13,944 nt of DNA, taken from assembly GCA_031404155.1 (NCBI GenBank), contig JANNGZ010000022.1, forward strand, positions 1-13,944, given 5' to 3'. This document shows, piece by piece, positions 1 to 6,979 of the stretch. Under the pieces are notes generated by a model, which saw only the letters and a list, made by a program, of their open reading frames with translations, was not told the origin of the DNA and did no database searches. A program made the translations under genes and the position numbers. Position 1 is the stretch's first letter. Each line of letters opens with the position of its first letter. Source of the stretch: JANNGZ01 sp031404155 (GTDB lineage Bacteria; Pseudomonadota; Gammaproteobacteria; Burkholderiales; Burkholderiaceae_C).

Positions 1-812
1 GGTGTGCGCGCCGGCGCGTAGAAGCCGAACCATTCTTCCACCGTCAACTCCGGGAAGCCCTGCTCGGCCAACGTGGCCACGCCCTCGACGAAGGGCGAAC
101 GGGTGCGGCCCGATGTGGCGATCAAACGCAGCTTGCCGGCCTTGTGGTTGGCCAGGAAGTCGCCATGCGGCGTGACCATTGCGGCGATCTGCCCGCCGAC
201 CACGTCGGTGACCCCGGGCACCGAGCCGCGGTAGGGCACATGCTTCAAATCGACGTTGTTGTTCAAGCCGAGCAGCGCGCCGATGAAGTGCGGCGTGGAG
301 CCCGCGGCCGGCGAGCCGTAGTTGGCCAGCGACGGGTTGGCCTTGCACCAGTCCAGGAACTCGCGCACCGTCTTCACGTTGGCCGGCACCATCGGCCCGA
401 TGGCCAGGCCGTGGTGCATCACCGAGGAGATCGACACCGGCACGAAGTCGCGCAGCGGGTCGTAGGAAAGTTTGCTGTAGATGTGCGGGTAGATCGAGGT
501 GCAGGAAAACGGCGTCATCGCCAGCGTGGCGCCGTCCGGCGCCGCGGCCTTGAGCCCGTCCAGCGCAATGCGCCCGCCGGCACCGGGCCGGTTCTCCACG
601 ATGCCCGCATTGCGCGAATACGCCGAGCCCGCCAGCTTCTCCGCCACCCGCCGCGCCACGATGTCGCCCGCGCTGCCGGCCGGAAAGCCGTAAAGGATCT
701 TGGCCTGCTCGACGGCCTGCGCCTGGACGCTGGTGGTACTCAGGCCGAGCGCGCCGAGCGCGGTGCTGCCGAGGCCGGCTTTGAGGATTTGGCGGCGGGT
801 GGTGCGGGTCAT
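1..812 (-). CDS. Bug-family (TctC-like) tripartite tricarboxylate transporter substrate-binding protein, 3' end cut by window edge
   Basis: I read this frame by reverse-complementing; it starts at ATG 812-810 and is still open at base 1, giving about 270 residues of a family usually near 320-330. A GGAG nine bases upstream of the ATG supports the start. The N-terminus has a twin-arginine export signal (TRRQILK, residues 5-11), a hydrophobic Ala/Gly/Leu stretch and a likely cleavage site near VQAQA. The mature part shows Bug hallmarks: a YGFPAGSAGD segment at the start, VENRPGAGGRIA, then AAPDGATLAM, and later VPYRGSVPGVTDVVGGQIAA. Bug proteins are periplasmic receptors that bind carboxylates or other small organic molecules. 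Many are orphans without their TctA/TctB membrane partners, and no partner is visible here. The ligand cannot be predicted. It faces away from parC and is probably independent of it. Confidence 0.9.
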   Translation of the reverse strand, partial: MTRTTRRQILKAGLGSTALGALGLSTTSVQAQAVEQAKILYGFPAGSAGDIVARRVAEKLAGSAYSRNAGIVENRPGAGGRIALDGLKAAAPDGATLAMTPFSCTSIYPHIYSKLSYDPLRDFVPVSISSVMHHGLAIGPMVPANVKTVREFLDWCKANPSLANYGSPAAGSTPHFIGALLGLNNNVDLKHVPYRGSVPGVTDVVGGQIAAMVTPHGDFLANHKAGKLRLIATSGRTRSPFVEGVATLAEQGFPELTVEEWFGFYAPART

Positions 813-1392
813 TTGGGTGGTCTCCGGAGGTGCTTTGCAGAAGCTGGCAGGGCATTGGCCTGCGCAGCGCAGGATGGTACTCGCGCCGGCAAAGGCGCTT
901 GAGGATTGCGAGCCTGAGTTCAGCATGGAACTGGGATCGCAGGCTGCCATCAGGGCGTCGCAGCGGTGCTTCACTCCTTACGACTGGACCATCGCCAACA
1001 GCCGTCGGTGACAAGGCTGCACGTCAGCGTTTCATCGGAAGGTCGATCTGGTTCACCGTGCCCGGAACCCATTTGCTGCTCTGGGCGGTGTGCGAAATGC
1101 TTGCGCCGCTCCAGGGGCTCGAAGAGACGAGCGAGCGACTCTCGCTCGCCGTTCGCTGGCTCGTGGTCGCGATGCTTCCTTATGCGGCGGTGTCCCTCAA
1201 CGCGAACAGCCGTCGGAAGTACCCACCCCGCGGCGCCCTGCGGGCGGCGGGCGCGCCGAAGCCGCCTGCTTGAGCGCCTGGCAGGCGCGGTCCGATCAAC
1301 TTGACAGCATGATGTGAGCCTGGCTGCGCCGCCGCCATCCACTCCCAACGCCTTCACCCGCCGCACTGCCCTCGCGGCCCATTTCCCACAAG
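813..1392. other. 580-bp intergenic region with no convincing gene; possible remnant of a small membrane-protein gene
   Basis: This gap separates the divergent Bug gene and parC. Several frames are open, but none has a credible start with a ribosome binding site or a recognisable full domain. The one suggestive piece is on the plus strand at about 1040-1225. It reads as two hydrophobic stretches (WFTVPGTHLLLWAVCEML and WLVVAMLPYAAVSL) followed by NANSRRKYPPR, which faintly recalls the start of MAPEG-type membrane proteins. The frame then degrades, and a second piece (LSAWQARSDQ, from 1270) lies in another frame. A perfect TTGACA occurs at 1301-1306, but no good -10 hexamer follows it at 16-18 bases. 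The parC promoter is therefore not located with confidence. Confidence 0.4.
1131..1149. repeat. Perfect inverted repeat (8-bp arms, 3-base loop)
   Basis: GCGAGCGA (1131-1138) is followed by CTC and then TCGCTCGC (1142-1149), a perfect 8-bp stem. No run of T follows on either side, so it does not look like an intrinsic terminator. It lies within the gene-poor stretch between the Bug gene and parC. Its role is unknown; it could be an operator, an RNA hairpin or chance in GC-rich DNA. Confidence 0.5.
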
Positions 1393-3705
1393 ATGATCGA
1401 CCTCTTCACTCCCGCCCCCAACGAAGCCGGCGACGCGATTGCGCTGAGCGAGTACGCCGAGCGTGCCTACCTCGAATACGCGCTCTCTGTCGTCAAGGGC
1501 CGCGCCTTGCCCGATGTGTGCGACGGCGCCAAGCCGGTGCAGCGCCGCATCCTGTACTCGATGCAGCGCATGGGCCTGGCCTTCGCGGGCACGGCCGGCG
1601 CCAAGGCGGTGAAGAGCGCGCGGGTGGTGGGGGACGTGCTCGGCAAGTTCCACCCGCACAGCGACCAGGCCGCCTACGACGCGCTGGTGCGCATGGCGCA
1701 AGGCTTCTCGCAGCGGTATCCGTTGATCGACGGCCAGGGCAACTTCGGTTCGCGCGACGGCGACGGCGCCGCGGCGATGCGCTACACCGAGGCGCGCCTG
1801 TCACCGATCGCGCGCCTGCTGCTCGACGAGCTCGACGAGGGCACGGTGGACTTCACGCCCAACTACGACGGCTCCACCGAAGAGCCGAAGCTGCTGCCGG
1901 CGCGCCTGCCCTTTGTGCTGCTCAATGGCGCCAGCGGCATTGCGGTGGGCCTGGCCACCGAGGTGCCGAGCCACAACCTGCGTGAGGTGGCCGCCGCCGC
2001 GGTGGCCCTGATCCGCGATGACAAAATGAGCGACGACGCGCTCCATGCGCTGCTGCCCGCGCCGGATTTCCCGGGCGGCGGCCAGATCATCAGCCCGGTG
2101 GCCGACATCCGCGAGGCCTATGCCAGCGGGCGCGGCTCACTCAAGGTGCGGGCGCGCTGGAGCATCGAAGACCTGGCGCGGGGGCAATGGCAACTGGTGG
2201 TGAACGAGCTGCCGCCGGGGGCCAGTTCGCAACGGGTGCTCGAAGAGATCGAGGAGCTCACCAACCCGAAGGTGAAGGCCGGCAAGAAGGCGCTGAGCAG
2301 CGAGCAGCTGCAGCTCAAGGCCACGGTACTCGCGGTGCTCGACGGCGCACGCGACGAGTCGAACAAGGACGCGCATGTGCGCCTGGTGTTCGAGCCCAAG
2401 ACACGCACCGTGGAGCAGCAGGAGCTGATCACCACGCTGCTGGCGCACACCAGCCTGGAGTGCAGCACGCCGGTGAACCTGACGATGATCGGCATCGACG
2501 GCCGGCCGACGCAGAAATCCTTGCGCCAGATGCTGGTGGAGTGGATTGAATTCCGCAAGGCCACGGTGCAGCGCCGCACCCAGCACCGCCTGCAGAAGGT
2601 GCTGGACCGCATCCACATCCTCGAAGGCCGGCAGCTGGTGCTGCTCAACATCGACGAGGTGATCCGCATCATCCGCAATGCCGACGAGCCGAAGCCGGCC
2701 TTGATCGCGCGCTTCAAGTTGAGCGAGAGGCAGGCCGACGACATCCTCGACATCCGCCTGCGCCAACTCGCGCGGCTGGAGGCGATCAAGATCGAGCAGG
2801 AGCTGAAGGACCTGCGCGACGAGCAGAAGAAGCTCGACGAAATTCTCGCCAGCCCGACCGCGCTCAGGCGCACCGTGGTCAAGGAAATCGAAGCCGACGC
2901 CAAGCAGTTCGGCGACGCGCGCCGCACCTTGGTCCAGGAGGAGCGCAAGGCGGTTGCCGAGCTGAAGGTGGTGGACGAGCCGGTGAGCGTGGTGGTCTCG
3001 CTGAAAGGTTGGGTGCGGGCGCTCAAGGGCCACGAACTCGATGCCGCAACCCTGCAGTTCAAGGCCGGCGATGCGCTGTACGGCCTGTTCCCCTGCCGCA
3101 GCGTGGACACGCTGCTCGTCTTCGGCAGCAACGGCCGCATCTACAGCCTGGCCGTGGGCATGTTGCCGGGTGGGCGTGGGGATGGCGTGCCGGTCACCTC
3201 GTTGATCGACCTGGAGGCGGGCACGCAGCCGGCGCACTACTTTGCCGGCGCGGCGGAAGCGACACTCCTGCTGGCCAACACCGGCGGCTTCGGCCTGCTC
3301 GCACGGGTGGGCGACATGGCCGGCACCAAGCGCGCCGGAAAGAGTTTTCTCACGCTCGAAGCCGGCGAGCATGTGTTGCCGCCCTCGGTGCTGCTGCCCG
3401 GCCAGGCGCGTGTGGCCTGCCTGGCGATGAGCGGGCGGCTGCTGGTCTACGCGCTGGCCGAACTGAAACAGCAAGCCAAGGGCGGGCGTGGCCTCACGCT
3501 GATGGACGTGGATGCAAAGGACCCACTGCTGTCGGTGGCGAGTTTTGCCGATAAGCTGCGGGTGCTCGGCAGCGGCCGCGGGGCTAAGCCCAAGGACGAA
3601 ACCCTCAAGGGCGCCGCGCTCGCCGGCCATGAAGGCAAACGGGCGCGCAAGGGCCACAAGGTGGACGGGCTCGTGAAGGTGCTGCGGGTGTTGGCCGGTG
3701 GCTGA
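1393..3705 (+). CDS. parC: DNA topoisomerase IV subunit A
   Basis: This is the DNA-cleaving subunit of topoisomerase IV, which works with ParE to decatenate daughter chromosomes. At 770 residues it has ParC length (E. coli ParC about 750) rather than GyrA length. The breakage-reunion domain comes first: residues 29-59 carry YALSVVKGRALPDVCDGAKPVQRR, and the catalytic pair is Arg130-Tyr131 in AAMRYTEARL. Next come the tower and a charged coiled-coil stretch near 440-500. The C-terminal beta-pinwheel begins at about 530 with GWVRALKGHELD and contains GGRGDGVPVTSLIDL and KGGRGLTLMD. No full GyrA box is seen, which supports ParC. The quinolone-pocket segment reads HPHSDQAAYDA, with Ser90, Gln92 and Asp96 where E. 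coli ParC has Gly78, Ser80 and Glu84. The ATG at 1393 lacks a clear Shine-Dalgarno sequence. parE is not adjacent in this window. Confidence 0.96.
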   Translation: MIDLFTPAPNEAGDAIALSEYAERAYLEYALSVVKGRALPDVCDGAKPVQRRILYSMQRMGLAFAGTAGAKAVKSARVVGDVLGKFHPHSDQAAYDALVRMAQGFSQRYPLIDGQGNFGSRDGDGAAAMRYTEARLSPIARLLLDELDEGTVDFTPNYDGSTEEPKLLPARLPFVLLNGASGIAVGLATEVPSHNLREVAAAAVALIRDDKMSDDALHALLPAPDFPGGGQIISPVADIREAYASGRGSLKVRARWSIEDLARGQWQLVVNELPPGASSQRVLEEIEELTNPKVKAGKKALSSEQLQLKATVLAVLDGARDESNKDAHVRLVFEPKTRTVEQQELITTLLAHTSLECSTPVNLTMIGIDGRPTQKSLRQMLVEWIEFRKATVQRRTQHRLQKVLDRIHILEGRQLVLLNIDEVIRIIRNADEPKPALIARFKLSERQADDILDIRLRQLARLEAIKIEQELKDLRDEQKKLDEILASPTALRRTVVKEIEADAKQFGDARRTLVQEERKAVAELKVVDEPVSVVVSLKGWVRALKGHELDAATLQFKAGDALYGLFPCRSVDTLLVFGSNGRIYSLAVGMLPGGRGDGVPVTSLIDLEAGTQPAHYFAGAAEATLLLANTGGFGLLARVGDMAGTKRAGKSFLTLEAGEHVLPPSVLLPGQARVACLAMSGRLLVYALAELKQQAKGGRGLTLMDVDAKDPLLSVASFADKLRVLGSGRGAKPKDETLKGAALAGHEGKRARKGHKVDGLVKVLRVLAGG

Positions 3706-3714
3706 GAGGTCACT

Positions 3715-3736
3715 GGTCGGTGAAGGGTCGGTAAAG
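3715..3736. repeat. Short tandem direct repeat (2 x 11 bp) upstream of the cupin gene
   Basis: GGTCGGTGAAG (3715-3725) is followed directly by GGTCGGTAAAG (3726-3736), identical in 10 of 11 bases. The pair begins nine bases after the parC stop and ends about 40 bases before the cupin start, so it lies where a promoter or operator for the cupin gene would sit. The head-to-tail arrangement is seen directly; any regulator binding is speculation. Confidence 0.5.
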
Positions 3737-3776
3737 TGTCAGCGGCATCGTTAGGAACTTTGTTGAAGGAAACCCC

Positions 3777-4061
3777 ATGATGGACATCAACGCTTTCCGC
3801 GCCGGCCTGGCGGCCGACGGTTTCACCGAAGTGCTCGAGTCCGCGCTTGCTCCCGGGCAGCGCATCGACAAACATTCTCATGCCTGGGACGCGCGGCTGA
3901 TGGTGCTCGAAGGCACGGTGACCATATCGCGTGCCGACGGCAACTCGACACTGTTCGAGCGCGGCCAATGGTGCGAGGTGCCGGGCAACGAGCCGCATGC
4001 CGAGGCCTACGGGCCCGAAGGCACCACGCTGCTGATCGGGCGGCGTCATCCGGCGCGTTGA
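3777..4061 (+). CDS. Small single-domain cupin protein
   Basis: This 94-residue protein is one conserved beta-barrel. Cupin motif 1 is GQRIDKHSH...LEG (residues 27-46), with His33 and His35 as probable metal ligands. The usual Glu of motif 1 is missing, as in many minimal cupins with a HxHxxDxR variant. Motif 2 is PGNEPHAE, with His74 as the third ligand. Such stand-alone cupins bind small ligands or metals, and their activity cannot be told from sequence. Two ATG codons lie side by side at 3777 and 3780. GAAGGA at 3765-3770 gives spacings of 6 and 9 bases, so either can serve. It follows parC by 71 bases on the same strand. No terminator is visible between them, so partial co-transcription is possible, although the functions look unrelated. 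Confidence 0.88.
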   Translation: MMDINAFRAGLAADGFTEVLESALAPGQRIDKHSHAWDARLMVLEGTVTISRADGNSTLFERGQWCEVPGNEPHAEAYGPEGTTLLIGRRHPAR

Positions 4062-4153
4062 CCGCGGTTGCTGACACAAACCTGCCCGCGGAACGCCGGC
4101 AATCCTGCGTTCGGCACGGCCCATTTTTGCGAACCGAGCCGCCGCCAGGTTGT

Positions 4154-4182
4154 GGCCTCACCCCTCATTTGGGTGGGGGGCC
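4154..4182. promoter_or_regulatory. Candidate operator: imperfect palindrome upstream of the CHRD/PEP-CTERM gene
   Basis: The inner arms CACCC and GGGTG flank a 7-base centre (CTCATTT, 4164-4170), and outer GGCC blocks lie at 4154-4157 and 4179-4182 with a 2-base asymmetry. The site lies about 65-95 bases ahead of the ATG at 4248. That fits an activator site upstream of a weak promoter; TAGAGT at 4211-4216 is a possible -10 with no good -35. CACCC(N)GGGTG-type palindromes resemble sites for dimeric LuxR/NarL-type regulators, but this assignment is inference. A sigma-54 GG-N10-GC pair, sometimes found ahead of PEP-CTERM genes, was looked for and not found. Confidence 0.35.
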
Positions 4183-4247
4183 GATACGAGTTTGCAGGCA
4201 CTTGATGCCCTAGAGTTGGCTCTGTCACCACCTCTGGGAGTTCACAC

Positions 4248-4790
4248 ATGCGCAAGACCTTCGTCGCTCTCGCCGCAATGTCGGCATTGGCTTGTGGATC
4301 GGCAAACGCCTCCATCGACAACTACTTCGCGTCCCTCCTGGGCGCGAATGAAGTTCCCGCCGGGGACATCGATGGCTTCGGGTCGGCGCTGCTGGCGATC
4401 GACAATGTGGCCAACACCGTGTCCTGGGCCATCCTTGCCCTGGGCATCGAGATGCCGCTGACCGGCGCGCACATCCACCAGGCGCCGGCGGGTGTCAACG
4501 GCTCGGTCATCGTCAACTTTTCGGCTGCGCTGATCGGCGCGACCCTGGCCGACGCGGACCTGGCGCTGATAACGCCGGCGTCGGCCGCGGGCTTCTATGT
4601 GAACCTGCACAACGCGACGTACCCTGGTGGCGCAATCCGCGGCCAGCTGCAGTACGTAGGTACCGTGGCCGCCCCGGGCCTTGACAACGTGACCGCGCCG
4701 GTGCCCGAGCCCGAGACCTACGCTTTGATGCTCGCCGGCCTGGGCGTCGTGGGCTTCGTGGTGTCGCGCCGCCGGCGCGTCGCAGCCTGA
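4248..4790 (+). CDS. CHRD-domain protein with PEP-CTERM sorting signal
   Basis: This 180-residue exported protein starts at ATG 4248, with GGGAG about ten bases upstream. The signal peptide is MRKTFVALAAMSALACGSANA, with likely cleavage after residue 21. The central part is a CHRD (chordin-like) domain: LLGANEVP (30-37), GAHIHQAPAGVNGSVIV (73-89) and GFYVNLHN...GGAIRGQL (115-134). The C-terminus is a complete PEP-CTERM tag: VPEPE at 152-156, a hydrophobic segment to about residue 172, and an Arg cluster SRRRR. In this system an exosortase in the inner membrane recognises the tag during export, usually in bacteria that make an exopolysaccharide or floc matrix. No exosortase gene lies in this window, so it must be encoded elsewhere. 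The role is probably at the cell surface or in the matrix; the molecular function of CHRD is unknown. It is followed by its own terminator. Confidence 0.92.
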   Translation: MRKTFVALAAMSALACGSANASIDNYFASLLGANEVPAGDIDGFGSALLAIDNVANTVSWAILALGIEMPLTGAHIHQAPAGVNGSVIVNFSAALIGATLADADLALITPASAAGFYVNLHNATYPGGAIRGQLQYVGTVAAPGLDNVTAPVPEPETYALMLAGLGVVGFVVSRRRRVAA

Positions 4791-4810
4791 GGGCTCCTCG
4801 TGCGTTCAGC

Positions 4811-4843
4811 GCAAACCCCGCCTCGGCGGGGTTTTCTTTTTTT
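4811..4843 (+). terminator. Rho-independent terminator of the CHRD/PEP-CTERM gene
   Basis: AAACCCCGC (4813-4821) pairs perfectly with GCGGGGTTT (4826-4834) across a 4-base loop, and a T-rich run follows through 4843 broken by one C. It begins 20 bases after the stop codon at 4790. The hairpin separates this unit from the kor operon, which therefore needs its own promoter. Confidence 0.93.
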
Positions 4844-4894
4844 GGGTCCGGCGGCGTGCGCGGCAACGGTGGCGCGGCGACGGTAAACCCAGGC

Positions 4895-4922
4895 TTGTTT
4901 GGCGGAGGCGCCGGCGTAGACT
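4895..4922 (+). promoter_or_regulatory. Candidate sigma-70 promoter for the kor operon
   Basis: TTGTTT (4895-4900) and TAGACT (4917-4922) are spaced by 16 bases, each matching 4 of 6 consensus positions. A further AT-rich hexamer, TATAAC, lies at 4929-4934 but has no partner -35 at the right distance. A promoter must lie between the terminator at 4843 and the start at 4989, so this is the best match in a small interval. The assignment is weak. Confidence 0.3.
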
Positions 4923-4975
4923 GCGCGCTATAACGACTGGGCCCGCAGACAGGCGCGTCGAGCGTCGGGCCCTGC

Positions 4976-4982
4976 AAGGAGA
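4976..4982 (+). promoter_or_regulatory. Strong Shine-Dalgarno fixing a TTG start codon
   Basis: AAGGAGA lies six bases before TTG at 4989. No ATG or GTG occurs at this position in frame, and the next in-frame ATG is residue 45, beyond conserved cysteines. The near-perfect ribosome binding site makes the TTG start of the korC-like gene convincing. Confidence 0.8.
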
Positions 4983-4988
4983 CCTGCA

Positions 4989-6908
4989 TTGCGCCCCACC
5001 GATGTGAGCAACCCGGCCTACTTTCACAAAGTGGTCGACTGCCAATGGGCGTGCCCGGCGCACACCCCCGTGCCGGAGTACATCCGCCTGATCGCGCAAG
5101 GGCGTTACGACGACGCCTACATGGTCAACTGGGTGAGCAACGTGTTCCCCGGCATCCTGGGCCGCACCTGCGACCGGCCATGTGAACCGGCTTGCCGGCG
5201 CGGGCGGGTGGAGGAAGGGAACGCACCCGGCGACGGGCCGCCCCTTGCCGGGAACGCCCCCTCGGGGGGCCGGAGCGAAGCCCCTGGGGGGCCAACAGTC
5301 AAGCCGGAGCCGGTCGCCATTTGCCGCCTGAAGCGTGTCGCTGCCGATTTCAAGAGCGGCGACGTGCGCGCGCGCATGCCGCGGCCGGGCAAGAACAATG
5401 GCAAGCGCATCGCATGTGTGGGTGCCGGGCCGGCCTCGCTCACCGTGGCACGCGACCTGGCGCCGCTGGGCTACCAGGTCACCGTGTTCGACGCCGAGGC
5501 CAAGGCCGGCGGCTTCATGCGCACGCAAGTGCCGCGCTTTCGCCTGCCCGAAGAAGTGATCGACGAAGAGTGCGGCTACATCTTCGACCTGGGCGTGGCG
5601 TTGCGCGCCGGCGAGCGTGTGAACTCGATGAAGGCGCTGCTTGGCGAAGGCTTCGATGCGGTGTTCGTCGGCTGCGGCGCGCCGCGCGGGCGTGACCTGG
5701 ATCTGCCCGGCCGCAGCGAGGCCCAAGCCAGCGTCCACATCGGGATCGACTGGCTCTCGTCGGTGTCCTTCGGCCACATCACGAAGGTCAAACCGCGCGT
5801 GATCGTGCTCGGCGGCGGCAACACCGCGATGGACTGCTGCCGCTCGGCGCGCCGGCTCGGCTCCAGCGACGTCAAGGTCATCGTGCGCTCCGGCTTCGAC
5901 GAGATGAAAGCCAGCCCCTGGGAGAAGGAGGACGCGCAGCACGAGGGCATCCCGATCATCAACTTCCATGTGCCGAAGGCTTTTGTGCACGAGGGCGGTG
6001 TGCTCAAGGGCATGACGTTCGAGATCGCCGAAGCGGTGTACGACGACCAGGGCAAGCGCAGCCTGAAGCCCACCGGCGCACCCGAGGCCTTCTTCGAATG
6101 CGACGAGGTGCTGATCGCGGTCGGCCAGGAAAACTCGTTCCCGTGGATCGAGCGCGACTGCGGCATCGATTTCGACAAATGGGGCCTGCCACTGCTGGAC
6201 GAAGGCACGATGAGGTCGAGCTCCAACCCGGCGGTGTTCTTCGGCGGCGACGCGGCCTTCGGCCCGAAGAACATCATCTGGGCGGTGGCGCATGGCCATG
6301 AGGCCGCGGTGTCGATCGACCGCCTGCTCAGCGGCGAAGACCCGAAGCTGCGCCCGCCGCCGCATGTGAACCTGATGTCGCAGAAGATGGGCATCCACGA
6401 ATGGGCTTACGACAACGGCATCAGCAACGACCTGCGTTTCAAGGTGCCCTGGACCAAGGCGGAGAAGGCGCTCGCGAGCATCAAGATCGAGGTCGAACTC
6501 GGCTTCGACGCCGCCACCGCGTTCAAGGAAGCGCAACGCTGCCTGAACTGCGATGTGCAGACGGTGTTCAACACCAAGCAGTGCATCGAGTGCGACGCCT
6601 GTGTCGACATCTGCCCGATGGACTGCATCACCTTCACCCACGACGGCGACGAGGCGGATTTGCGCACGCGCCTGAAGGCGCCCGCGCTCAACCTGGCGCA
6701 GGACCTCTACCTGGCCGGCGGCCTGAAAACCGGGCGCGTGATGGTGAAGGACGAAGACATGTGCCTGCACTGCGGCCTGTGCGCCGAGCGCTGCCCCACC
6801 GGCGCCTGGGACATGCAGAAGTTTTTGTTCCTGCCCACGCATGCGGGGCCGGCATGCCGCGACATTGCACCGAGGCGGGTGGGGCCGAAGCAGGGGGTTG
6901 CAGCGTGA
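4989..6908 (+). CDS. KorC-like FAD/NADPH iron-sulfur oxidoreductase subunit of 2-oxoacid oxidoreductase
   Basis: This 639-residue GltD-type flavoprotein probably passes electrons between the KorAB iron-sulfur cluster and NADP(H). The N-terminus has a cysteine region (C18, C22, C61, C65, C69 in CDRPCEPAC). The FAD Rossmann motif is VGAGPAS (144-150) and the NAD(P)H motif is GGGNTAMD (275-282); GGDAAFGP (419-426) closes the FAD site. The C-terminus holds two 4Fe-4S motifs, C532/C535/C538/C542 and C592/C595/C598/C602. It starts with TTG, backed by AAGGAGA. Azoarcus evansii 2-oxoglutarate:NADP+ oxidoreductase has, as I recall, the same partner set KorA, KorB and KorC, so korC would be a fair name. 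Oddity: residues 77-104 are a Gly/Pro-rich insert between GRVEE and PEPVAICRLKR, two pieces normally adjacent in this family. The DNA of the insert matches a palindromic repeat found again at 6912. The frame is intact and all motifs are kept, so it is probably functional. Confidence 0.9.
   Translation: MRPTDVSNPAYFHKVVDCQWACPAHTPVPEYIRLIAQGRYDDAYMVNWVSNVFPGILGRTCDRPCEPACRRGRVEEGNAPGDGPPLAGNAPSGGRSEAPGGPTVKPEPVAICRLKRVAADFKSGDVRARMPRPGKNNGKRIACVGAGPASLTVARDLAPLGYQVTVFDAEAKAGGFMRTQVPRFRLPEEVIDEECGYIFDLGVALRAGERVNSMKALLGEGFDAVFVGCGAPRGRDLDLPGRSEAQASVHIGIDWLSSVSFGHITKVKPRVIVLGGGNTAMDCCRSARRLGSSDVKVIVRSGFDEMKASPWEKEDAQHEGIPIINFHVPKAFVHEGGVLKGMTFEIAEAVYDDQGKRSLKPTGAPEAFFECDEVLIAVGQENSFPWIERDCGIDFDKWGLPLLDEGTMRSSSNPAVFFGGDAAFGPKNIIWAVAHGHEAAVSIDRLLSGEDPKLRPPPHVNLMSQKMGIHEWAYDNGISNDLRFKVPWTKAEKALASIKIEVELGFDAATAFKEAQRCLNCDVQTVFNTKQCIECDACVDICPMDCITFTHDGDEADLRTRLKAPALNLAQDLYLAGGLKTGRVMVKDEDMCLHCGLCAERCPTGAWDMQKFLFLPTHAGPACRDIAPRRVGPKQGVAA
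5228..5293. repeat. GC-rich palindromic repeat, copy 1, inside the korC-like coding sequence
   Basis: This 66-base element matches the 68-base element at 6912-6979; my hand alignment gives 49 identical columns of 68 with two single-base gaps. Shared blocks include CGGCG-CG-GCCGCC, GCCGG, and CCCCCT...GGGGG...CGG...AG...CCC...GGGGG. Internal pairing is GCCCCC (5256-5261) with GGGGGC (5265-5270), with a second G-run at 5286-5291. It lies in the same orientation as copy 2 and adds no stop codon to the reading frame. Confidence 0.72.
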
Positions 6909-6911
6909 AGC

Positions 6912-6979
6912 CGGCGCCGAGCCGCCTCAAGCCGGCTTGCTCCCCCTTAGGGGGACGGCGCGCAGCGCCCAGGGGGTCC
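6912..6979. repeat. GC-rich palindromic repeat, copy 2, forming the spacer before korA
   Basis: This element fills almost the whole 73-base gap between the korC-like stop (6908) and the korA ATG (6982). It contains two hairpins: CCCCC (6942-6946) with GGGGG (6950-6954) around TTA, and GGCGC (6957-6961) with GCGCC (6965-6969) around GCA. Its last G-run, AGGGGG at 6971-6976, is five bases from the korA ATG and is the only candidate Shine-Dalgarno sequence. From memory, similar C5-G5 palindromes are common between genes in Burkholderiales; a genome-wide count would settle this. Confidence 0.72.

Noticed and set aside
1301..1306. Perfect TTGACA as a parC promoter -35
   Set aside because: No acceptable -10 hexamer is present 15-19 bases downstream, so it is probably chance.
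2137..3657. 506-codon minus-strand open frame opposite parC
   Set aside because: It is antisense to parC, with Gln/His/Leu/Arg-rich low-information sequence and no plausible start.
4183..4247. Sigma-54 promoter for the PEP-CTERM gene
   Set aside because: No GG and GC pair with the required 10-base spacing and flanking consensus was found.
4806..6842. 678-codon open frame on the minus strand opposite the korC-like gene
   Set aside because: It is antisense to a gene with full FAD, NADPH and iron-sulfur motifs, has no recognisable domain and is His/Arg/Ala-rich. This is the usual mirror frame in high-GC DNA.
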